From: Nitrososphaerota archaeon
GTDB taxonomy: Archaea > Thermoproteota > Nitrososphaeria > Nitrososphaerales > CADDZS01
NCBI GenBank assembly: GCA_013288145.1
Contig: JABDCJ010000018.1
Coordinates: 1 to 40,093 of the forward strand
Direction of reading: 5' to 3'
Length of the DNA: 40,093 nucleotides
Shown: piece after piece, positions 29,751 to 37,808 of the stretch
How the letters are laid out: each line of letters begins with the position of its first letter
Numbering within the stretch: the first letter of the stretch is position 1
Made by a program: the position numbers and the translations under genes
The notes under the pieces: model-generated
Told to the model about the DNA's origin: nothing
Databases searched by the model: none
What the model saw: only the letters and a program-made list of their open reading frames with translations

Positions 29751-31829
29751 CTATTGCCCGTTCGAGAACTGCACCGTGTTAAAGATCGCAGTCGCGGTCT
29801 GCCCACTGAAGACCGGGTCTGCCAGGAAGCTCTTGACGATATGATTGTTGTATACTACAGAGCCACCGCCAAAGAAAAGCTTGACGCTACCCAACCACAC
29901 ATATGGTGCATCTTTTGATACCTGCGCTTGCGAAGCTGTGCAGGCGGCGAGCAACGCAGCCTGTGGCGTCCCGTTTGTCAAGTCATTCACGCAGGTTTGA
30001 ACTGTGGGGTTGTAGTAAATGGCCCAGTTGCCGGAGAATGTCTGATTACTAACCCAAGTCAGCAATGAATCGGCAGGGGTTGGCTCGTTAGGTGCGAATG
30101 TGGCAATACCAAACCACACAATGTTGGCTACGGACTTTGAGTAGTTCAACTCTGTAGCGTAAGAACTCATGCCGCCAACATACGGAGGTGCGTACTGCGA
30201 CGGAGTCGTAACTATCACGTTCAGTGGGATCCCGACATTCGAGAGGTCTTGCTGTATAATTTGCGCAGTGGTCAAGCAGACTCCACACCCCTGTATGATA
30301 CGGAATTCAAGCGGCTGCATTGTGGCGACGTTAATCCCGCTCTCGTTAATGTACTGTTTTGCGAGCGTGACATTGAACTGGTACGGCGGAATGTTACCCA
30401 AATCGTAAAGCTGCGTGAAGCTCGGATATTCTGGGCCCATCATCGGCGTGAGTCCACCTCCCTGATTTCCAAGAAAAGCTAGGTCGGAAACCGCAGTGTA
30501 GTTGATGGCGTGAACTATTGCCTGTCTGATGTCCGTGTTATTCGTCGGAAAGCGGTTGGTGTTTAAGGCAAGGGCTACAATGTTAGCAGCGGAATTCGGC
30601 ATCACAAAGTAGGAATACTGAGGATTGCTGACCACATTCGACCAATCAGTCTGGAGTATCGGAGCAATGTCCGCGGCTCCGGACGAGAGATCAACATACC
30701 TTGAAAGATCATCGAGCTTGACTGTAACCACTACATTCTGGACGTGGCCGGGATCCAAGTACGGGTTCGCTGCTATCTGCGAGGGCGTCCAGCTCTTTGC
30801 CCAATAATTGGGGTTCTGGGTGAACTGTACCATAGAATTCACAACGACGTTTGTCACCACGTATGGACCGGTTCCGGGTATAGGGTTATTGTTGAACGCA
30901 GTATTAACTGCAACGGGAGTCCCAAATCCTCCGTGATTTAGAACGTACTGCACGTCGAATATCAAACCTGTAAACTGTACCCACATAGATGGGAAGTAAA
31001 GGAATGGTGCCTTCAGATTGTAGACGATCTCGTTTGGACCGTTCACATAGATAGGCCACGAGCTGTTCGACATGATTGACATTAGCTGAGAGTTCGGATG
31101 GATCAACCCGCTCTGATTCATAAGCGCAATTGTGCTAGGACCAAAGTTAGCAGTGTTCATGTTGAAGACGTTATACCCCATAGACCATCCCGAAGTATTG
31201 GCAGATAGGTAGTAGAATGCGTAATCCTCAGCCCAGACTTGGTACGAGTTGAATGGGTCACCATTCGAAAAGTTAACATTCTTCTGGAGGAAGAAGGTCC
31301 ATTTCGTCCCGCTAGCCGAAACATTCCAGCTCGTCGCCAGCATTGGCTCCAATTGGATGGTGCCGTTGGAATACATTGAATTACCGTTGACTGTTACGAG
31401 CGATTGGTATACCGTGTAATCAAGCCAGTTAGGATAAGGAATAGCACCGATAGCCACTAATTGATTCAGGTTTCCAGCCGGCCATGTTTCATCATCAATT
31501 GTCAGCGTCTTGATCACTCCCGAACTGCTACTAGACGATGACGAACTGGATGAAGATGATGTCAGCGGTATAGATGATGATGAAGATGACACCGAGGCAA
31601 TAGTTGAAGATAGTGAGGTAGATGACGACGCAACAGTCGCTGAAGTCGCCGTCGTGCTCGAAGTGGTGGTCGTGGAAGTCGAGGTTGAACTCGTGAAGTA
31701 CACTGCTGCAGCAGCAACTATAACGAGTAACACAATTACAACAACAGCAACAACTACTCTTCCAATCGCTCTCCTTTGAGAAGCCGGTGAATCCATAGTC
31801 GCTTGTAAAAATTGGTGCTTATTTATCAT
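29751..31829 (-). CDS. orphan oligopeptide/nickel-type extracellular substrate-binding protein (SBP family 5)
   Basis: 692 residues from ATG; a second start at Met12 (31796) is plausible. An N-terminal helix (about 22-46) anchors the protein, followed by a long Ser/Thr-rich glycosylation-prone linker (about 47-105). The family 5 binding domain then runs to the end: GNSMYSNGTIQLEPMLATSW, WTFFLQKNVNFSNGDPFNSY and DIRQAIVHAINYTAVSDLAF. Such proteins deliver peptides or nickel chelates to a DppBCDF-type ABC transporter, none of which is encoded in this window. The 8-pair inverted repeat at 31841-31874 lies just upstream. Confidence 0.9.
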   Translation of the reverse strand: MINKHQFLQATMDSPASQRRAIGRVVVAVVVIVLLVIVAAAAVYFTSSTSTSTTTTSSTTATSATVASSSTSLSSTIASVSSSSSSIPLTSSSSSSSSSSSSSGVIKTLTIDDETWPAGNLNQLVAIGAIPYPNWLDYTVYQSLVTVNGNSMYSNGTIQLEPMLATSWNVSASGTKWTFFLQKNVNFSNGDPFNSYQVWAEDYAFYYLSANTSGWSMGYNVFNMNTANFGPSTIALMNQSGLIHPNSQLMSIMSNSSWPIYVNGPNEIVYNLKAPFLYFPSMWVQFTGLIFDVQYVLNHGGFGTPVAVNTAFNNNPIPGTGPYVVTNVVVNSMVQFTQNPNYWAKSWTPSQIAANPYLDPGHVQNVVVTVKLDDLSRYVDLSSGAADIAPILQTDWSNVVSNPQYSYFVMPNSAANIVALALNTNRFPTNNTDIRQAIVHAINYTAVSDLAFLGNQGGGLTPMMGPEYPSFTQLYDLGNIPPYQFNVTLAKQYINESGINVATMQPLEFRIIQGCGVCLTTAQIIQQDLSNVGIPLNVIVTTPSQYAPPYVGGMSSYATELNYSKSVANIVWFGIATFAPNEPTPADSLLTWVSNQTFSGNWAIYYNPTVQTCVNDLTNGTPQAALLAACTASQAQVSKDAPYVWLGSVKLFFGGGSVVYNNHIVKSFLADPVFSGQTATAIFNTVQFSNGQ

Positions 31830-31840
31830 TAACGTAAGGC

Positions 31841-31874
31841 AATAAAGAACTAAAGTCCTTCCCCTACTTTATTG
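31841..31874. promoter_or_regulatory. inverted repeat upstream of the binding-protein gene
   Basis: CAATAAAG (31841-31848) and CTTTATTG (31867-31874) are perfect complements 18 bases apart, 12-45 bases before the SBP start. AT-rich enough to coincide with promoter elements; could be an operator. Confidence 0.3.
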
Positions 31875-32262
31875 GCCTAGCTTTTTTCGGTGAACTTTTG
31901 AATCCATCTTCGCTTTTTTCCATCTGCAAGGCCTTGTCTGATAGATCAGGTCAAACAGATAGCTTACGATAGTTTCTGCCCTAAGGACTTTTCAGCAGAT
32001 CAATGACCGCATTGCCTCCAGGTTGAATCGTACGCCATCTCAGCCCTTTTTCACTCGTTACCAATGACGGATACTCTTCAAGACGTAAGAGAATGAATGC
32101 GTCCAACAAAACGTCAATTGGAGCGTTCCTTGTCTTGATCAGATATGTGCAAAATCGAGATCCAATCATGTTATGAGAAAGCGTCCTAGTGCTTTAGTAA
32201 TTGACTGAGGCCCTAGTGAAACCCCACACGCGTGCTTGCAAAAGTAAATTCGATAGGTTCGA

Positions 32263-32583
32263 TTGAATACTATTTGTATTATACAAGCTAGTTTGTATTG
32301 TACATATTTTTGCATTGATTTATTACGCTGTTTTCGGCGCGATCACAAGGGGACGCACTTTTCTGTAAAGAAGAGCTCGTTTCAAGCTCTGATTGTTACT
32401 GGTCTCAATTTTCCGAAGGTACGATCTAGGAAATCAACTGACGTGATACCAAATGTACCCGTAGTGCGCATCTCGTTCCAGAGGAAATGTTTCAGGCTAA
32501 AACCCAAAGGAAACTATATCGACGAAGCTAGTATTATCGAGCCTGGAAGAATGTGTGCCATTGATCGGATTACCCAGACCTAA
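32263..32583 (+). CDS. doubtful hypothetical protein
   Basis: 106 codons from ATG. N-terminal 24 residues are Cys-rich and hydrophobic, followed by a basic beta-prone stretch (FQALIVTGLNFPKVRSRKST and VVRISFQRKCFRLKPKGNY). No family recognised; the AT-rich start region and the unusual composition argue against a real gene, though the latter half looks protein-like. Confidence 0.22.
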   Translation: MNTICIIQASLYCTYFCIDLLRCFRRDHKGTHFSVKKSSFQALIVTGLNFPKVRSRKSTDVIPNVPVVRISFQRKCFRLKPKGNYIDEASIIEPGRMCAIDRITQT

Positions 32584-32585
32584 AT

Positions 32586-33584
32586 TCAGTTCCTTTTATC
32601 CAACTTCTGAATATTCTTTAGATCCGAGATTATCACTGAAGCCGTGAGTTCAATTCCAGCTCCATAGTTTCTGATCGAGATTTCTCCTAGGGTCTTTGTG
32701 TTGAACAAGACCACATTGAACCGATTTGGAACCGCAAGTGGCGAATCTTTCGGCACGGTCCTCGGCTCTACCGAAATTCCGTCTCTTGTGATCTCTGAAA
32801 CGAGCCTGATCTTCTCTCCGGAATCTTTTTTCTGCGCAATGAACTTGATCGCCACCTGCGCCTTATCGTCCCTTATTCCGCGGATCGCAACGTCACCGAG
32901 CGAGTAACTCGATTCGGGGAATATCACATTTGCCAAGATTGCGCTCTTTGCACCGGCGTCAATCCCGTCGAGATCAATGCTCCAATCTTTTTCGAGAACT
33001 CCAGTCTCTGCAGCCCGCTTGCACGCATCGTCAAATGACATCGAAGCGTTGTCCTCGAGCATTGAGAGTATCATTGTTGTGGATGCATTCAAGACAGCTC
33101 CGGCAGACTGGATCTCGCCGGGAGCGATCCGCCTTGCAACGCTTATCGCGTGCACTCCACCGCAAATAGTTGCACCATACCCTACTGCAAGCTTCTTTTT
33201 TCTCGCGAGTTCGAATATTTCCGAGTAATAGTAAGCGAGTGCAACCTTGTTTGCACTAACAAAGTACCGCCCTGAGTCCAGGATTTCCGTGGCGCGTCTC
33301 TTTGCCTCTTCCGGTTTCTTATAATCGCTGGTCGTTACATCCACGCCAATCTGGCCTGTACTAGATTTCTTTTTCTCAACTCCGGAAGAGTCCAGTGTTT
33401 TTCCCGCGCTCTTCCACTCGACCGCCTTGATCACGTCTGCCTGAGACTTTGGGTAGATAGTCCCGCTCGAATCCTGTATGGATGATACCGTAAACGACTT
33501 GCGAAGCTCTTCTTCGATTGCAATCTGCTTTGCGAGCTCTCTCCCGATAGCCCCGAAACCGATGATGTCTACTGCGAGTGCCAT
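32586..33584 (-). CDS. hom: homoserine dehydrogenase
   Basis: 332 residues from the ATG at 33584, chosen because a TATA box lies 27 bases before it (the TTG at 33593 is also open). NAD-binding motif IIGFGAIGREL at the N-terminus, VDVTTSDYKKPE, the conserved SANKVALAY and GATICGGVHAIS region containing the catalytic Lys, and NASTTMILSMLED match homoserine dehydrogenase, which reduces aspartate semialdehyde to homoserine for threonine and methionine. No ACT domain or aspartokinase fusion. Follows the YhfC-like gene on the same strand; sulfur amino-acid genes lie about 3 kb away. Confidence 0.93.
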   Translation of the reverse strand: MALAVDIIGFGAIGRELAKQIAIEEELRKSFTVSSIQDSSGTIYPKSQADVIKAVEWKSAGKTLDSSGVEKKKSSTGQIGVDVTTSDYKKPEEAKRRATEILDSGRYFVSANKVALAYYYSEIFELARKKKLAVGYGATICGGVHAISVARRIAPGEIQSAGAVLNASTTMILSMLEDNASMSFDDACKRAAETGVLEKDWSIDLDGIDAGAKSAILANVIFPESSYSLGDVAIRGIRDDKAQVAIKFIAQKKDSGEKIRLVSEITRDGISVEPRTVPKDSPLAVPNRFNVVLFNTKTLGEISIRNYGAGIELTASVIISDLKNIQKLDKRN

Positions 33585-33605
33585 CACCCACAACCGAGAA
33601 TCCCG

Positions 33606-33616
33606 CGAGTATATTA
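33606..33616 (-). promoter_or_regulatory. TATA box of hom
   Basis: On the minus strand the site reads gtaatatactc, centred 27 bases upstream of the ATG at 33584 and lying at the 3' edge of the YhfC-like gene. Gives hom its own leaderless promoter. Confidence 0.5.
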
Positions 33617-34435
33617 CGATGACGACGGTGCGGGAGTCCCAAGAGTATTTTGAGTAGACACTTCTCCAGGTCGGCTATTGGGTAGATCCCTCGAGATCGA
33701 GATAGCGATCAATAGCCCGGCGAGCGCGAAAACGAACACTATAGCCTCGAAGACCGGCACACCGAGAAAGCTCACGAATGGCACGAAAAAGTCCACGAGT
33801 CCGAGCGGCATCGCGGCGATTAGGTAGTCGTTTCGTTTGTAGACCGCGGCAATCACGACAAGGTAACCCCAGGCACAGTGGAGGATTATGGACGAAACCC
33901 TCTCTAGGATGCCGAATGCAATCTGCGGAAGCGCGGTCGCCGGCGGATCAAATAGGGCAGACTTGCTGGACTGGAGCGCACTGTACACCTGCTGCGCGGC
34001 TGTTGCGGGACCGGCCGCGATAACTACGTAAATCGAGACTATACTAATGAGCGAAAAAATTCCAAGGTAGACTCCGTTTTCCCAGAACGCTAGCGAGATT
34101 CCATATGCTCCTGCATCCTTTTCCGCAAACCTTCCTCTTGATAGTGCATACCTTGCGACAAGGAAAGCTCCGCCGACCTCGAAGATCGCGGTCTGCAATC
34201 CGTAATAGAGTCCGGTCGCAATGCTCGCAGTTCCAAAAGTCGAGATAACCGCATTCACTGTGAAAAGCTGGAAGATGAATTTGAGCAGAATCGCGCCTGC
34301 AAATGCAACAAGTGAAAACATTAGTGCATACCGCGTAAAGCTCTTTCCAGACCGCTTCCAGTAAAGAATCAGGCCAACGGTAAGCCCGATTACTACTACT
34401 GGTTCAAGGATGTAGAGCGGGTCGATGTTTTGCAA
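33614..34435 (-). CDS. YhfC-like intramembrane metalloprotease-type protein
   Basis: 273 residues, TTG start. Seven or eight hydrophobic helices. GISLAFWENGVYLG (helix around 135-150) and ILERVSSIILHCAWGYLVV (around 185-203) match the YhfC family, in which Glu and His pairs are thought to bind a metal as in the CPBP and PrsW proteases. Activity is unproven. Starts 17 bases after the dehydrogenase stop upstream, so likely co-transcribed with it. Confidence 0.8.
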   Translation of the reverse strand: MQNIDPLYILEPVVVIGLTVGLILYWKRSGKSFTRYALMFSLVAFAGAILLKFIFQLFTVNAVISTFGTASIATGLYYGLQTAIFEVGGAFLVARYALSRGRFAEKDAGAYGISLAFWENGVYLGIFSLISIVSIYVVIAAGPATAAQQVYSALQSSKSALFDPPATALPQIAFGILERVSSIILHCAWGYLVVIAAVYKRNDYLIAAMPLGLVDFFVPFVSFLGVPVFEAIVFVFALAGLLIAISISRDLPNSRPGEVSTQNTLGTPAPSSS

Positions 34436-34452
34436 CTGAAGATACTAGATTG

Positions 34453-35370
34453 TCATTTGATCTGTCTACCCGCGAGCTTTTCGAGTACCTTTGCGAGGAT
34501 CTGGGTCCCTTTCTCGCCCTCGTTTTCAGCCATGATCGAGTTGAACAGCTGGTAAACCATCGAGCTGCCCGGAAGAGTTAGGCGATTTTTCTCCGAGAGC
34601 TGAATGACGTAGCGGAGATCCTTGAGAAGATGAGCCGCCTTAAATCCGGGCTCGTAATCCCTGACAACCACTTTGGGACCAAGATTTGTGAGATTCCAGG
34701 AGTTTGCCGCCCCCGAGGTTAGGACTTTCAAGACATCTTTTGAGTTTAGACCGGCAGAAGAACCGAGAAGTAGGGATTCACAGGTAGCAAGCGTGTGGAT
34801 CGCAACCGCAGTCTGGTTGCAGAGTTTCATCGCCTGCCCGGAACCGGACTCTCCCATGTACACGATTTCTTTTCCCATGCCATCAAAGACCGGCTTGCAG
34901 CGATCGAAAACTTCTCTTTTTCCACCGACCATTATTGTAAGCGTGCCTTCTCTCGCTCCCTTGTCTCCGCCAGTCACGGGCGCGTCCAGAAACTCTACCT
35001 GCTTTCCCTGAAGCCTGGAATAGACAGAGCGCGCAATTTCTGGGGAGTTGGTGCTCATGTCGATCACCACGAGTCCCGGCTTGGCTCCGTCGATTACACC
35101 ATTTTCGCCGAAAAGCACCTGCTCGACGTCAGGCGCGTCAGTTACCATATCGATCACGATGTCTGATCTGCTTGCAACTTCCTTGGGACTGCCCGCGCTT
35201 TCTGCACCCTGCGTGCGGAGCTCGTCCACAGATTTCTTGCTCCTGTTGTAGACGGTTACTGTGTAACCCTTTTTCATCAGGTTCGACGCCATCGCCTTTC
35301 CCATAATCCCAACTCCGATGAATCCAATGCGCTCTGACGGCCGGCTCAAATCTCTAATCTCGGTTCCCAA
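34453..35370 (-). CDS. 3-hydroxyisobutyrate dehydrogenase-family NAD(P)-dependent oxidoreductase
   Basis: 305 residues, TTG start. Signature N-terminal Rossmann motif GFIGVGIMGKAMASNLMKKG (about 17-36), substrate loop DAPVTGGDKGAREGTLTIMVGG and the catalytic-Lys helix GSGQAMKLCNQ (about 173-183) are intact. The family oxidises 3-hydroxyisobutyrate, tartronate semialdehyde, or reduces succinic semialdehyde/glyoxylate. Substrate unresolved. Divergent from the FAH-family gene, with which it shares an 86-base promoter region, so both may serve one carbon-breakdown route. Confidence 0.92.
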   Translation of the reverse strand: MGTEIRDLSRPSERIGFIGVGIMGKAMASNLMKKGYTVTVYNRSKKSVDELRTQGAESAGSPKEVASRSDIVIDMVTDAPDVEQVLFGENGVIDGAKPGLVVIDMSTNSPEIARSVYSRLQGKQVEFLDAPVTGGDKGAREGTLTIMVGGKREVFDRCKPVFDGMGKEIVYMGESGSGQAMKLCNQTAVAIHTLATCESLLLGSSAGLNSKDVLKVLTSGAANSWNLTNLGPKVVVRDYEPGFKAAHLLKDLRYVIQLSEKNRLTLPGSSMVYQLFNSIMAENEGEKGTQILAKVLEKLAGRQIK

Positions 35371-35456
35371 GAAAATTTGTTCCTGCTTACAAAGTTATCC
35401 CGGTTCCCAGATCTAACTCGAAGCCATGGAAAACTCTTTTTGGAGTACAGACTGGC

Positions 35457-36338
35457 TTGGATTTCAAATTGAAATTAGCGAATTACATAGAGGGCTCTAC
35501 TACCAAGGCGGGACTTGTTCTCGACTCCAAAATTTACCCGATACCTGACCAGGCAGGTAAGGACTTTCCAAGCGTGGATCGGATCCTATCAACAGACTCG
35601 CTTGATTTCGTAAGGCAGAGGCAATCAGAGATAACAAGAGGCGAAGGACAGCTAATCGGTTCTGTAAAACTTGCGCCACCTGTCCTTTACCCCGAGAAAA
35701 TTTACTGCGCTGCTGTAAACTACGTCTCCCACCTCAAAGAGCAAAATCAGAGCCCGCCGACCGAACCCTATTTCTTTACAAAGTTTCGCAACGCCCTAAC
35801 GGGAACCGAGGATCCAATTCTTTTGCCGAAGATCTCAAAGGACGTAGACTGGGAAGTTGAGCTCGCCGTGATCATTGGAAAGCGCGGCAAGAACATTTCA
35901 AAAGACCGGGCGTTCGACTATGTCGCCGGCTATACTATTTCAAACGACATCAGCTTCAGAGATCTCCAGAAACCGGGCAGTATGAACTATCTGGGACAAA
36001 ACTGGGTGAAGGGGAAGGGACTGGACACTGCCTTTCCTCTGGGTCCGTGGCTTGTCACGAAAGAGGAGCTCGTCGATCCGTACTCGTCCGAGATATCGCT
36101 TACCGTGAATGGTGTGGAGCGCCAGAAATCCAAGATTGGGGAGATGGTTTTCAAAATCGATTCGCTGATCGAGTACGTCTCTGCAGATGTTACGCTGGCT
36201 CCAGGCGATGTAATCTCGACCGGAACTCCCCTCGGAGTCGCAGCTTTCACCGGAGCTCCGTTCCTCAAAGCTGGCGACGTACTAGAAGCAAAAATCCAGG
36301 GAATCGGAGTACTGAAAAATTACGTGAAAGCTCAGTAA
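35457..36338 (+). CDS. fumarylacetoacetate hydrolase-family enzyme
   Basis: 293 residues, TTG start. Motifs include CAAVNYVSHLKEQN, VDWEVELAVIIGKRGKNI with a metal-binding Glu pair, NDISFRDLQ, KGLDTAFPLGPWLV and GDVISTGTPLGVA, the full FAH catalytic core. Family members hydrolyse C-C bonds of dicarbonyl compounds or decarboxylate oxaloacetate, with Mg2+. Which reaction cannot be read here. Adjacent divergent dehydrogenase suggests a shared pathway. Confidence 0.93.
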   Translation: MDFKLKLANYIEGSTTKAGLVLDSKIYPIPDQAGKDFPSVDRILSTDSLDFVRQRQSEITRGEGQLIGSVKLAPPVLYPEKIYCAAVNYVSHLKEQNQSPPTEPYFFTKFRNALTGTEDPILLPKISKDVDWEVELAVIIGKRGKNISKDRAFDYVAGYTISNDISFRDLQKPGSMNYLGQNWVKGKGLDTAFPLGPWLVTKEELVDPYSSEISLTVNGVERQKSKIGEMVFKIDSLIEYVSADVTLAPGDVISTGTPLGVAAFTGAPFLKAGDVLEAKIQGIGVLKNYVKAQ

Positions 36339-36348
36339 TCCTAGCCAG

Positions 36349-36654
36349 CTATTGATGAACTTCTTCTGCTTCTTGCTGTACGCTATAGTGGTAGTCCGGC
36401 ATAGATTTCTTTGCCAGAGGTTTTAGCGGCGTGCAAAGCTTGTAATTTATTGAACTCTTGAAACCCTCCAAGAAAAGAAACGCCCCGAAGCAGAGTGCGC
36501 TCTTCACAAAATCATTTTCTCCCCGCCTTGATCGTTTGTTTTCATCTTCGTTTACAATACCCTGAACTACATCAGCAACATAATATCCAGCGAAATCACG
36601 CAGTTCTGGAATCTTGCAAGGATGAGCCGGTTTCACGGTGGACTCCCACCACAA
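36349..36654 (-). CDS. hypothetical protein, doubtful start
   Basis: 101 residues from TTG at 36654, or 95 from GTG at 36636. The GTG is 28 bases downstream of a TATA-like tttttaatatt (36658-36668, minus sense). Composition is ordinary (RDFAGYYVADVVQGIVNED, then a basic patch KRSRR), with no recognised family. Convergent with the FAH gene, divergent from the cysteine synthase. Plausible but unproven. Confidence 0.4.
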   Translation of the reverse strand: MWWESTVKPAHPCKIPELRDFAGYYVADVVQGIVNEDENKRSRRGENDFVKSALCFGAFLFLEGFKSSINYKLCTPLKPLAKKSMPDYHYSVQQEAEEVHQ

Positions 36655-36719
36655 CAGAATATTAAAAAGAATCTTATCTTACATTCTCCTAAGCACGCAA
36701 GAATATTTTGAAGTAGTTA

Positions 36720-36737
36720 ATATTCCTAAAGGAATAT
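36720..36737. promoter_or_regulatory. palindromic operator candidate upstream of the cysteine synthase
   Basis: ATATTCC (36720-36726), TAAA, GGAATAT (36731-36737) is a perfect 7-bp dyad, 55-72 bases upstream of the TTG start. Its size and symmetry are typical of a dimeric-repressor operator; overlap with a possible TATA element (ggaatatag) would suit repression by exclusion. Confidence 0.4.
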
Positions 36738-36771
36738 AGCTTTCAATCTAATTCAACTACAACAAGGAAGG

Positions 36772-36795
36772 ATGGATTTCCCATTTACACATTGA
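36772..36795 (+). CDS. possible seven-codon leader ORF (MDFPFTH)
   Basis: ATG at 36772, preceded immediately by aaggaagg, opens a seven-residue frame MDFPFTH whose TGA (36793-36795) overlaps the TTG start of the cysteine synthase (36792-36794) as TTGA. The stop-start overlap permits translational coupling. It could be chance, since the ribosome-binding site abuts the ATG. Confidence 0.25.
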   Translation: MDFPFTH

Positions 36796-37808
36796 CCGCT
36801 CAGCAACAAGAAGAAGCAACCGTGTCGCGAGGCGATTCTCTCGCTGACAATATCGGTAATACTCCGATAGTTCGTTTGGGTCGGATCGTTCCAAGATCAA
36901 CTAAGGCTACAATTTATGCAAAACTTGAATTGAAAAATCTCGGCGGAAGCGTGAAGGATCGGTGTGCGCTCGCCATGATTGACGAGGCAGAAAGTCTCGG
37001 TCTATTGAAGCCCGGCATCAGCACCGTGGTAGAGGCAACATCCGGAAATACCGGGATCGGGCTTGCATCACTTTGCGCATCCAAGGGATACAAGCTTGTG
37101 ATTACTATTCCTGAGAAGATGAGCGTTGAAAAGAAAGCATTGCTAAGGGCATACGGCGCAAAGGTGATCATTACTCCAAATCTGCCCCATTCTGATCCCA
37201 ACAGCTACTATGAAGTTGCAAAGCGTCTTACAAGGGAAACTCCAAACGCAGTCTTTCTCGATCAGACAAACAACCAGGCAAACTCTAAAGCGCACATCCG
37301 TACTGGAAACGAAATTTTTGAACAGTTCAATGGTAGAAAGCTCGCGGCGTTCATTGCAGGAGCTGGAACCGGAGGGACTATCAGCGGCGCCGGTAGCCAG
37401 CTGAAGAAGCTCTCGCCGGGGATTAGAATCATCGGTGTGGACCCGGAAGGATCTGTCCTCTCTGGAGGTGAGGATCATCCGTACAAGGTCGAGGGTATTG
37501 GCTACGACTATGTTCCAAAGACGCTGTGGCCGAACGTGGTTGACGAGTGGGTCACTGTTTCTGACAAGGATTCTTTTCTTACTGCAAGACGACTCGCGAG
37601 GGAGGAAGGCATCCTCGCCGGAGGTTCCTCCGGAGCTGCAGTTTTTGCCGCTCTAAAAGTCGCGCCGAGGTTTGGTCCCAGCGACAACATCGCCGTGATA
37701 CTTCCGGATACCGGCGAGAGATACTTGTCCACAGTCTATAGCGATGAATGGATGATCAAGAATGGTTTTATTGAAGCCGGAAAGGAATCAGGAGAGGCTT
37801 TGGAATGA
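36792..37808 (+). CDS. cysteine synthase / cystathionine beta-synthase family PLP enzyme
   Basis: 338 residues, TTG start (a GTG at 36822 is also open). Core fold type II PLP motifs: NIGNTPIVRLGRI (20-32), GGSVKDRCAL with PLP Lys55, EATSGNTGIGLA (phosphate-binding SGNTG), and GTGGTISGAG. No CBS regulatory domains follow. It makes cysteine from O-acetyl- or O-phosphoserine plus sulfide, or cystathionine from serine plus homocysteine; with a gamma-lyase overlapping downstream, transsulfuration from methionine to cysteine is likely. Stop overlaps the next start (ATGA). Confidence 0.92.
   Translation: MTAQQQEEATVSRGDSLADNIGNTPIVRLGRIVPRSTKATIYAKLELKNLGGSVKDRCALAMIDEAESLGLLKPGISTVVEATSGNTGIGLASLCASKGYKLVITIPEKMSVEKKALLRAYGAKVIITPNLPHSDPNSYYEVAKRLTRETPNAVFLDQTNNQANSKAHIRTGNEIFEQFNGRKLAAFIAGAGTGGTISGAGSQLKKLSPGIRIIGVDPEGSVLSGGEDHPYKVEGIGYDYVPKTLWPNVVDEWVTVSDKDSFLTARRLAREEGILAGGSSGAAVFAALKVAPRFGPSDNIAVILPDTGERYLSTVYSDEWMIKNGFIEAGKESGEALE

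Larger units (their letters stand above)
31830..32585. other. gene-poor accessory stretch
   Basis: About 0.75 kb with no recognisable gene. Two open frames exist: 31981-32169 minus (62 codons, MIGSRFCTYLIKTRNAPIDV at its start) and 32263-32583 plus (106 codons). Neither shows a family motif, hydrophobic pattern or convincing start. The segment 32255-32320 is strongly AT-rich with short near-palindromes. It may be an eroded insertion site, which I cannot prove. Confidence 0.4.

Noticed and set aside
31510..31779. Asp/Glu-rich plus-strand frame
   Set aside because: Mirror of the Ser/Thr-rich linker of the SBP gene; low-complexity artefact.
31981..32169. 62-codon minus-strand frame
   Set aside because: No family motif, weak start, and it lies in a gene-poor AT-variable area.
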